Position numbers and translations under genes: made by a program. Below the pieces are notes generated by a model. It was not told the DNA's origin. It did not search any database and saw nothing but the letters and a program-made list of their open reading frames with translations. Shown piece after piece: positions 55,973 to 62,557 of a stretch of 64,000 nucleotides of DNA (position 1 is its first letter; each line of letters starts with the position of its first letter). The stretch comes from JAQUOA01 sp037443785 (GTDB lineage Bacteria; Bacteroidota; Ignavibacteria; UBA10030; UBA8401): contig JBBINR010000001.1 in NCBI GenBank assembly GCA_037443785.1, positions 62,001 to 126,000 of the forward strand, given 5' to 3'.

Positions 55973-56822
55973 CTATCTAAACGATAGCCGCATTGGAAGG
56001 CTCATCGAACAGGCATTGTTTGAAGATGTTGGTTTTGGCGATATCACGTCTGAATCTCTTATCCCCGAAGAACAACTTGGCAAGGCCGAATTGATTGCAA
56101 AGGAACATGGAATAATTTCCGGCATTGATATTGTCAAAATTGTTTTTAGTTATGTTGACGGCCAGGTTTCTTTTGCTCCCAACGTTGTCGACGGAGCGCT
56201 TGTCGAATCGGGGGTATCACTTGGGGAATTTCACGGTCCGGTCAGAAGTTTATTGACAGGTGAACGTGTCGCATTGAATTTTTTGCAGCGAATGTCCGGG
56301 ATTGCAACCCTGACGCATAAATATGTTCATGTCGTTGCCGGAACGCGAGCAAAAATTTCCGATACCCGAAAAACAGTTCCAGGATTGCGTGTTCTCGATA
56401 AAAAGGCTGTTGTGGATGGAGGAGGAATTAACCACCGCTTCGGCCTCGATTCGATGGTGCTCATTAAAGATAACCATATTGCGGCAGCCGGTGGCATAAA
56501 AAGCGCTGTTGAGAAATGCAAAAATTATTTGAGAGCGCAAGACGTTGATGTAAAAATTGAAGTGGAAACAACGACAATCGATCAAGTGAAAGAATTGCTT
56601 GAAATTGGCGGTATCGATCGCATCATGCTCGATAATTATTCTCTCGAAGCAATGCGTGAGGCAGTAACATTGATAAACCATACCGTTGAGGTTGAAGCTT
56701 CAGGCGGAGTTGCTTTGCAAACTGTCCGCGCTATTGCAGAAACGGGCGTTGATATTGTTTCTGTCGGTGCATTAACTCATTCCCCCAAAGCGCTGGATAT
56801 CTCACTCGAAATCCTTTCTTAA
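55962..56822 (+). CDS. nadC: Nicotinate-nucleotide pyrophosphorylase (quinolinate phosphoribosyltransferase)
   Basis: A 286-residue enzyme that makes nicotinate mononucleotide from quinolinate and PRPP. Motifs include EDVGFGDITSESLIPEEQ, LTGERVALNFLQRMSGIATL, DTRKTVPGLRVLDKKAVVDG, NHRFGLDSMVLIKDNHIAA and, at the C-terminus, EASGGVALQTVRAIAETGVD. All are hallmark NadC segments. The first codons overlap the Trm112-like gene. No nadA or nadB is nearby. A flippase gene follows after one base. Confidence 0.96.
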   Translation: MENNYLNDSRIGRLIEQALFEDVGFGDITSESLIPEEQLGKAELIAKEHGIISGIDIVKIVFSYVDGQVSFAPNVVDGALVESGVSLGEFHGPVRSLLTGERVALNFLQRMSGIATLTHKYVHVVAGTRAKISDTRKTVPGLRVLDKKAVVDGGGINHRFGLDSMVLIKDNHIAAAGGIKSAVEKCKNYLRAQDVDVKIEVETTTIDQVKELLEIGGIDRIMLDNYSLEAMREAVTLINHTVEVEASGGVALQTVRAIAETGVDIVSVGALTHSPKALDISLEILS

Positions 56823-56823
56823 T

Positions 56824-58275
56824 ATGTTTGAACAAATAAAGAAACTCGGTTCCGATACATTGGTGTACGGTGTGAGTACAATTGTTGCACGGTTATTGAA
56901 TTTTGCATTGGTGCCGCTGTATACGAATGTGCTAACGAAGGCCGAAGTTGGTATCGTTGCAACGCTCTATTCCTACATTGCTTTCATCATAATTTTTTAC
57001 AGCTTCGGAATGGAGTCTGCGTATCTCCGTTTCGCTTCCTCCAAAGAAATTGGGGATGAAAAAGATAATTTTTCAACACCATTCCTTTCGGTCGCGGCGG
57101 TTTCTGTATTTATTTCTTTGTTGCTTTTCCTTTTTTCTCATCCGCTGACAATTCCATTACAAATCGATTTTTCGCAAAATGTGCTGTTGCAATATGCGGC
57201 AGTGATATTATTCTTCGATGCTATTGTGATGGTTCCCTTTGCTTCACTTAGACTTGAGCGGAAGGCAAAATTTTTTGCTGCGGTTAAAATTCTTAATATT
57301 ACGGTGACTGTTGCACTGAATGTTGTGATGCTCTTTTATACTTCGCTAAGGATTGAAGGAGTTTTTCTTGCCAATCTTATCGCGTCAGTTCTCACTTTTG
57401 TTGTCCTGCTTCCGGTAATTTTACAAAAATTGAAATTTTCCTTTCACGGTGAATTGATGAAGGAATTGTTAAAGTTCGGTCTTCCGATAATTCCGGCGGC
57501 ACTTTCGGGAATCGTATTACAAATAGCCGACAGGCCAATCGTAAAATATTTAATCAACGATGCAGCCGTAGGTGTGTACCAAGCAAATTACCGATTGGGA
57601 ATTTTCATGGCGTTAATCAATGGAATGTTTGAATACGCCTGGCGTCCTTTCTTTTTGTCGCACGCAAAAGATCCGGATGCGAAAAAAATCTTTTCCCGTG
57701 TCATGACCTATTATCTGCTTGGCACATTAGGAGTATTTGTGTTTCTGTGTCTTTTTCTTCCGAATGTCATTCAGCATAAATATTTCGGACATTATATTAT
57801 CCCGCCGTCGTATTGGACCGGATTATCTGTGGTTCCGTGGGTGATGCTTGGATATATATTCAGCGGAATTGCAACCAACTTAAATGCCGGTGTGCAAATA
57901 GAAAAGAAAACAAAATATTTGTTTCCGACATCGCTGAGCGGTTCAACGACAAATGTCGTGTTGAATTTTGTACTAATTCCCTTTTTCGGCATTATGGGAG
58001 CCGCCTATGCGACAACAATAGGGTATGTTGTGCTGGCAGTCAGTTTGTATGTTATTGTTCAACGCTTTTATCATGTCGAATATGAGTTTGTTCGGATCGG
58101 GAAGCTTGCATTGATTTCCATTATGGTGTTTGTGGTTTTAAATTTTACGGAACCATCGTTGATTGTTAAACTGGGTATGTTTATTTCTTGGGGTATTGGA
58201 CTGTTTGTTTTTGGATTCTTTACGGAAGGGGAATTACATAACATAAAAAGAATTATTTTTAGAAAAACTTCTTGA
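56824..58275 (+). CDS. Polysaccharide/lipid II-type flippase (MATE-like, oligosaccharide flippase family)
   Basis: A 483-residue polytopic membrane protein with about 12-14 helices: KKLGSDTLVYGVSTIVARLL at the N-terminus, VPLYTNVLTKAEVGIVATLY, FGLPIIPAALSGIVLQIADR in the middle, and GAAYATTIGYVVLAVSLYVI near the end. It is a second flippase, outside the main cluster, transcribed with nadC. The substrate is unknown; a lipid-linked precursor of another surface glycan is plausible. The cobalamin riboswitch promoter overlaps its last codon. Confidence 0.85.
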   Translation: MFEQIKKLGSDTLVYGVSTIVARLLNFALVPLYTNVLTKAEVGIVATLYSYIAFIIIFYSFGMESAYLRFASSKEIGDEKDNFSTPFLSVAAVSVFISLLLFLFSHPLTIPLQIDFSQNVLLQYAAVILFFDAIVMVPFASLRLERKAKFFAAVKILNITVTVALNVVMLFYTSLRIEGVFLANLIASVLTFVVLLPVILQKLKFSFHGELMKELLKFGLPIIPAALSGIVLQIADRPIVKYLINDAAVGVYQANYRLGIFMALINGMFEYAWRPFFLSHAKDPDAKKIFSRVMTYYLLGTLGVFVFLCLFLPNVIQHKYFGHYIIPPSYWTGLSVVPWVMLGYIFSGIATNLNAGVQIEKKTKYLFPTSLSGSTTNVVLNFVLIPFFGIMGAAYATTIGYVVLAVSLYVIVQRFYHVEYEFVRIGKLALISIMVFVVLNFTEPSLIVKLGMFISWGIGLFVFGFFTEGELHNIKRIIFRKTS

Positions 58276-58302
58276 TTCCGCTTCCTCGATATTGTATCTT
58301 TC
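58272..58302 (+). promoter_or_regulatory. Putative promoter for cobalamin riboswitch 1
   Basis: TTG (58272-58274) and TATCTTTC (58295-58302) are 20 bases apart, so a transcript would start about 25 bases before the riboswitch. The TTG overlaps the flippase stop codon. Confidence 0.4.
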
Positions 58303-58330
58303 ATGCAGTAAAATTGTTCTTTTGATAACA

Positions 58331-58490
58331 GTGTTGGTGTCCCGATATACAAATTGGGATGAAAATGGGAATTCCGTGATTCGGTAAACGAAAATTCGGA
58401 AGCTGTCCCGCAACTGTGAATCCGCCGTCGGCGGATGAGCCAGGAGACCTGCCAAAACTGAGATTCGATTCACCTTCGCGGAAAGAGGTG
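58331..58490 (+). promoter_or_regulatory. Cobalamin riboswitch 1
   Basis: A cobalamin-responsive aptamer in the 299-base gap before the DUF6580-like gene. It holds the conserved core GGAAGCTGTCCCGCAACTGT and the B12 box AGCCAGGAGACCTGCC at 58438-58453, with the usual stem sequences between. The expression platform is the terminator hairpin just downstream. Repression by adenosyl- or methylcobalamin is the expected behaviour of the class; here it is inferred. Confidence 0.93.
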
Positions 58491-58518
58491 GTAGAAGTTT
58501 TTGAATAAAAAATCTTTT

Positions 58519-58550
58519 ACGTCCCGAAACCGCCGGGACGTTTTCGTTTT
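58519..58550 (+). terminator. Riboswitch-1 terminator (expression platform)
   Basis: ACGTCCCG (58519-58526) pairs with CGGGACGT (58534-58541) around a 7-base loop, followed by TTT-C-GTTTT. It lies between aptamer 1 and the ATG at 58575, where a cobalamin-dependent intrinsic terminator would be expected. Confidence 0.78.
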
Positions 58551-58574
58551 AAATATTTTAAAAAAGGAGATGTT

Positions 58575-59093
58575 ATGAATTCACGTGTGAGCGTTTTTAT
58601 AGGGATTGGATTAATTGTGTTGGCGGCGTTGTCTCGTTTGATTCCACATCCGATGAATTTTGCACCAATCACCGCGATTGCGCTATTTGGCGGGTTCTAT
58701 TTTGATAAGCGCATCGCCCCGGTGTTGCCTCTGGCTGCCTTGGTGATCAGCGATTCTATCATCGGATTTTATGATGGTATTGCATGGGTGTACGGAAGTT
58801 TTCTTCTTGTTGTGGCTATTGGAATGTTTGCCAAGAAATTCAAATCGATTCCTGTTGTGTATGGAACATCACTGCTTGGGTCCGTCCTCTTTTTCCTTAT
58901 CACCAATTTTGCAGTATGGAAATCGGGAATTATGTATTCATTAGATTGGAAAGGGTTAGTTGAGTGTTATGCTGCAGGCATTCCATTCTTTCGGAATGCG
59001 GTCATTGGTGATCTGCTTTATGTAACGGCAATTTTCGGCATCTATGAACTTTCGATGAAGCTTTTACCAAAAGAAGCTGCAAGCAAAGCATAA
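58575..59093 (+). CDS. DUF6580-like six-helix membrane protein under cobalamin-riboswitch control
   Basis: A 172-residue very hydrophobic protein with about six membrane helices: residues ~5-22, 30-45, 48-66, 68-86, 91-115 and 140-160. The N-terminal part reads SRLIPHPMNFAPITAIALFG, which matches the DUF6580 group, and GDLLYVTAIFGIYEL sits near the end. The size and helix count resemble S-components of ECF vitamin transporters. AAAAAGGAG lies just before the ATG. Its position behind a B12 riboswitch suggests a role in cobalamin, precursor or cobalt movement across the inner membrane. That role is my inference. Confidence 0.8.
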   Translation: MNSRVSVFIGIGLIVLAALSRLIPHPMNFAPITAIALFGGFYFDKRIAPVLPLAALVISDSIIGFYDGIAWVYGSFLLVVAIGMFAKKFKSIPVVYGTSLLGSVLFFLITNFAVWKSGIMYSLDWKGLVECYAAGIPFFRNAVIGDLLYVTAIFGIYELSMKLLPKEAASKA

Positions 59094-59110
59094 GGTATTA
59101 CAATTTGCTG

Positions 59111-59118
59111 TAGCTTTG
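59111..59118 (+). promoter_or_regulatory. Putative -10/-7 promoter element for cobalamin riboswitch 2
   Basis: TAGCTTTG at 59111-59118 fits the TAnnTTTG form and would start transcription about 11 bases before aptamer 2. No TTG lies 20 bases upstream, so the upstream element is weak or absent. Confidence 0.28.
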
Positions 59119-59133
59119 TTCTTTTCAATATCA

Positions 59134-59297
59134 CTGTTGGTGTCTCAAACGCAGTAAAATAGTTTGAGATGAAAATGGGAATTCCGTGATTCGTCAAACG
59201 AAAATTCGGAAGCTGACCCGCAACTGTAAATCCGCTACATAACGGATAAGCCAGGAGACCTGCCAGCATTTGTTCGATGTTCCTTCGTGGAGAGAGG
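59134..59297 (+). promoter_or_regulatory. Cobalamin riboswitch 2
   Basis: A second cobalamin aptamer, before the BtuB-like receptor gene. Core GGAAGCTGACCCGCAACTGT and B12 box AGCCAGGAGACCTGCC at 59249-59264. Apart from the variable peripheral stems it is nearly base-for-base the same as riboswitch 1, including GATGAAAATGGGAATTCCGT. It is followed by its own terminator hairpin. Confidence 0.94.
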
Positions 59298-59326
59298 AAT
59301 AATTGAGGAATGAAATATATTTTTTT

Positions 59327-59368
59327 ACCCCAATTTTCTACCCACGAAGATTGGGGTTTTTTATTTTT
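59327..59368 (+). terminator. Riboswitch-2 terminator (expression platform) abutting the receptor start codon
   Basis: ACCCCAAT (59327-59334) pairs with ATTGGGGT (59350-59357), then a T-tract runs up to the ATG at 59369. Because the hairpin ends only about 11 bases before the start codon, it could also hide the ribosome-binding region. Confidence 0.75.
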
Positions 59369-61354
59369 ATGAAAAATGTTTTTCTCATTCATATTCTGTG
59401 CTGTTCTTTTTTATCTGCCGAAGATTTGGCGGATACGGCAAAAGTATTTCAACTCAAGGGAGTAATGGTAACGAGCGCCCGCTTCTCCCGTAACGAAAAA
59501 ACCTCGCCATTGAATTTATCGATCGTTGGGAAAGAAGCGATGCGATCCCTTAATGGAACCTCTGTGGCAGATGTTTTGGGGCATATGGATGGTGTTGCCA
59601 TGAAGGAATATGCCGGTAATTCTGGTATTAAAACTATATCACAACGAGGAATGGGAAGTGAACATACCGCCGTTCTGTTAAACGGAATGAGAATTAGTGT
59701 TGCGCAAAATGCATTGCTTGATTTTGGATTGTACGATATCGATGCGTTTGATGGAGTAGAACTTGTTTCAGGAGGAAGTTCTTCATTGTATGGTGCAGAT
59801 GCAGTTGCCGGAGTCGTTAACATTGTTACAAAATCTGCACGCGAATCTTTTTCATTTAAGGGAAATTACGGGGTCGGCTCATTCGGGCAAAAAAAAATTT
59901 CATCATCTCTAGGATTTGGGAACGATAATATTGGATTTCGCATTGGCGGGATTCATGAAGCGAGTGAAGAAAATTACCCTTTCACCGTTACTTTAGGTTC
60001 AAGGTCTGTATCAACGGTCAGAAAAAATTCAGATTATTCTTCAACAACCTTGTATGCACTGTCCGACGGCAATTTTTCAACTCAACTCTCATATTCATTC
60101 TATTCGTCGCTGCTTTTATCAGAGCGCGGAGTTCCCGGAGTATTCATTTCACCGTCGCTTTCAACACTCTCAAGACAAAAAGATGAAGATGCATTGGCCG
60201 TCGGAGGAATTTCGTATGCAGCGAATGATCACGTAATACTCACGACGCAATTTCTGTCGCGATATTATTATGAACAGTACGCCGATCCCGCTATTGTTGT
60301 GGGGAATATCCCGCTTAGTAATTACTTCAAGAATAATGATGTTCGATTATTATCTCATCTTACCGTCGATGATAACCAATCACGCTGGGTTTTTGGCGGG
60401 GAATTCGGCCGCCTCACCGCAACAGGCAGTTCAATAAAACGCGGTGCGATTCGGAATAATGCCGGAGTCTTCTTTTCCTTGGAGCAAACTATTCCGATTC
60501 ATTTTGGCATCGTGGAAAATGTCATTGTATTGCCTTCAGCCCGTGTAGATGCTGTTACAAAATTCCCTACACTATTTAGCCCATCTATTGCGGCTTCATG
60601 TGTCTTTTCCCAGTTCACATTGGATCCGTTGGAAGACATCCTCGTTGTCGGACGAATCGGGATCAGTAAGAATTATTCTGTTCCGACATTTAATGAATTG
60701 TATTATAGCGGCGGCGGAGGAATTGGAAATCCCGAAGTTCGACCTGAAAAAGGATTTTCTTTCGATGCAGGGGGCAATGTTTCATTCAATTTCTTTGGCT
60801 CACATTCGCTGACGACAAAATATTTCTTTATCCATCTCAATGATCGGATTGTATGGCTTCCTGCAGGAAGCTTTGGCGTAACGCCAAAGAATGTTCGAAT
60901 GGTTGAATCGGAGGGTGTTGAATTAAATTATAAATATACTTCTGATGATTACTTTGGATTTGATCTAAAATACTCATTGATTTCTGCGCGTAAAATTGCA
61001 GAAGATTACTACGGAGATCCAAACGTAGGACGCTATCTCATTTATGTCCCTTCCGAAAATGTTTCTGTGCAAATGTTCGTCGCTCTTCCTTTGAAGATAT
61101 CATCTATTTCTTCGGTTGAAATCAATAGTGAATTTCGTCGCATCGGTTTTCGATATACGGAAGAAGATAATTCAAAAATTTTGCCATCGGTGTATCTTTT
61201 CAATTTCAACATCCGCACAGCGTTGTCGATGTTCGACGTGCAATCATTTTTCAAATTTTCAATAAATAATATTACCAACCAACAATATCAAATAATGTAT
61301 TCTTATCCAATGCCGGGACGTTCATTCCTACTGACGGCAGGAATACAAATTTAA
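59369..61354 (+). CDS. btuB: BtuB-like TonB-dependent receptor
   Basis: A 661-residue outer-membrane receptor. The start is ATG 59369, giving a signal peptide (KNVFLIHILCCSFLSA); an upstream TTG frame start would lie inside the terminator. A Ton-box-like GVMVTSARFS precedes the plug domain (SVADVLGHMDGVAMKEYAG, RGMGSEHTAVLLNGMR, SSLYGADAVAGVVNIVTKSA). The barrel ends in an aromatic-type strand (SFLLTAGIQI). Position behind a cobalamin riboswitch and before a propeller lipoprotein points to cobalamin or corrinoid import across the outer membrane. Confidence 0.9.
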   Translation: MKNVFLIHILCCSFLSAEDLADTAKVFQLKGVMVTSARFSRNEKTSPLNLSIVGKEAMRSLNGTSVADVLGHMDGVAMKEYAGNSGIKTISQRGMGSEHTAVLLNGMRISVAQNALLDFGLYDIDAFDGVELVSGGSSSLYGADAVAGVVNIVTKSARESFSFKGNYGVGSFGQKKISSSLGFGNDNIGFRIGGIHEASEENYPFTVTLGSRSVSTVRKNSDYSSTTLYALSDGNFSTQLSYSFYSSLLLSERGVPGVFISPSLSTLSRQKDEDALAVGGISYAANDHVILTTQFLSRYYYEQYADPAIVVGNIPLSNYFKNNDVRLLSHLTVDDNQSRWVFGGEFGRLTATGSSIKRGAIRNNAGVFFSLEQTIPIHFGIVENVIVLPSARVDAVTKFPTLFSPSIAASCVFSQFTLDPLEDILVVGRIGISKNYSVPTFNELYYSGGGGIGNPEVRPEKGFSFDAGGNVSFNFFGSHSLTTKYFFIHLNDRIVWLPAGSFGVTPKNVRMVESEGVELNYKYTSDDYFGFDLKYSLISARKIAEDYYGDPNVGRYLIYVPSENVSVQMFVALPLKISSISSVEINSEFRRIGFRYTEEDNSKILPSVYLFNFNIRTALSMFDVQSFFKFSINNITNQQYQIMYSYPMPGRSFLLTAGIQI

Positions 61355-61363
61355 GGGAGCTCT

Positions 61364-62425
61364 ATGAAGCATGCAGTTTCTGTTGTGGCAGTCCTTTTTC
61401 TTTTTTTAGCAGGGTGTAAAAATGATCCGTCTGCTGTCTCATTATCAAATATCGCTCCAACGACCAAGGGAGTGTATATTTTGAATGAAGGAGATTTTAA
61501 TGACCCGGTTGGTGCTAAGCTGACATTCTACGATCCTAAGACCGATTCTGTGTTTAAAAATGTTTATGAAACTGCAAATAATAATCAATCGCTTGGAAAT
61601 CTAGGTGATGACATGATTCTTGATGGAACAAAGCTCTATACGGTAATGAGCGGCTCGGATGAAGTCAAAATTCTCGATGTAAATACTAACAAAGTATTAA
61701 CGAGCACGCAATTAAACGGTGATGATCCGCATGATTTATGTTTGGTAAAAAATATTAATCGATTATTTGTAACCAGGCTTTATAAAAATTCAATTCTTGT
61801 TTTGAACGCAACGACGCTTGCAGTTGTTGATTCAATTTCAGTCGGCGCAAATCCGCTTGGCGTGGTTTTGGCCGATAGTTTGTTATTTGTCTGCAATTCG
61901 GGCTATGGTTCATCGAACTCTGTCAGTGTCATTAATGTTAACTCTCTTAAAGTGACAAAAATCGTTCAAGTTGGTTTTGGACCATCTTCTGCTCAGTTTA
62001 TTGATGGGAAGATCTATGTTGTCTGTGCAGGAAATCCGTATGCGGTTCCAAAAGTTCCCAGTGCGATTTACTCTATTTCTGCTGTATCAAAGGCGGTGGT
62101 CGATACAATTTCTATTGATAATTATTTGTTCGGCAATTCTGCTGTAGGGCCGGACGGGAAGTTATATGTGATTGGCACGGCAAACGGTAGTTTTTTTGGC
62201 GGACCGATTCATCAAGTTGATATAAAATCAAAGATCATCGCTAAAAATTATATTGATGGAGTTTTTTATGGAATGGCTATTGATGAAACGAATGGCAATT
62301 TTTATCTCGGCGATGTAAGAAACTTTGCCACCGATGGCGAAGTTTTTATTTACACTAAAACAGGAACATTTTTGAAGAAATTTTCCGCGCAAAAGGGTCC
62401 TGCCGTGTTTGCGTTTAAAAGATAA
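61364..62425 (+). CDS. BtuG-like beta-propeller lipoprotein (YncE/DUF5074-like)
   Basis: A 353-residue lipoprotein with lipobox LAGC (Cys18), followed by KND, which resembles the short acidic signal for surface export in Bacteroidota. The mature part has about seven repeats of a YVTN/YncE-like propeller blade (VKILDVNTNKVLTSTQL, ILVLNATTLAVVDSISVG, VSVINVNSLKVTKIVQVG). It starts 9 bases after btuB, with AAGGGAG before the ATG. BtuG proteins of gut Bacteroides are surface propellers that bind cobalamin next to BtuB, so the same job is inferred here. Confidence 0.85.
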   Translation: MKHAVSVVAVLFLFLAGCKNDPSAVSLSNIAPTTKGVYILNEGDFNDPVGAKLTFYDPKTDSVFKNVYETANNNQSLGNLGDDMILDGTKLYTVMSGSDEVKILDVNTNKVLTSTQLNGDDPHDLCLVKNINRLFVTRLYKNSILVLNATTLAVVDSISVGANPLGVVLADSLLFVCNSGYGSSNSVSVINVNSLKVTKIVQVGFGPSSAQFIDGKIYVVCAGNPYAVPKVPSAIYSISAVSKAVVDTISIDNYLFGNSAVGPDGKLYVIGTANGSFFGGPIHQVDIKSKIIAKNYIDGVFYGMAIDETNGNFYLGDVRNFATDGEVFIYTKTGTFLKKFSAQKGPAVFAFKR

Positions 62426-62444
62426 GTTGATCGAACAATTTTTC

Positions 62445-62473
62445 AAAAACAGCGGCTCCTTGCCGCTGTTTTT
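62445..62473 (+). terminator. Rho-independent terminator of the cobalamin operon
   Basis: A perfect 12-bp stem (AAAAACAGCGGC with GCCGCTGTTTTT, 62445-62456 and 62462-62473) around a 5-base loop, ending in a T-run. It closes the btuB-propeller unit. Confidence 0.9.
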
Positions 62474-62557
62474 ATTTTGAGCAAGATTGGCTATATTACT
62501 GCACAAAATCAACTCACAAATTACATAAAGAGACAATATTAGGTTTATCGAAAAATT

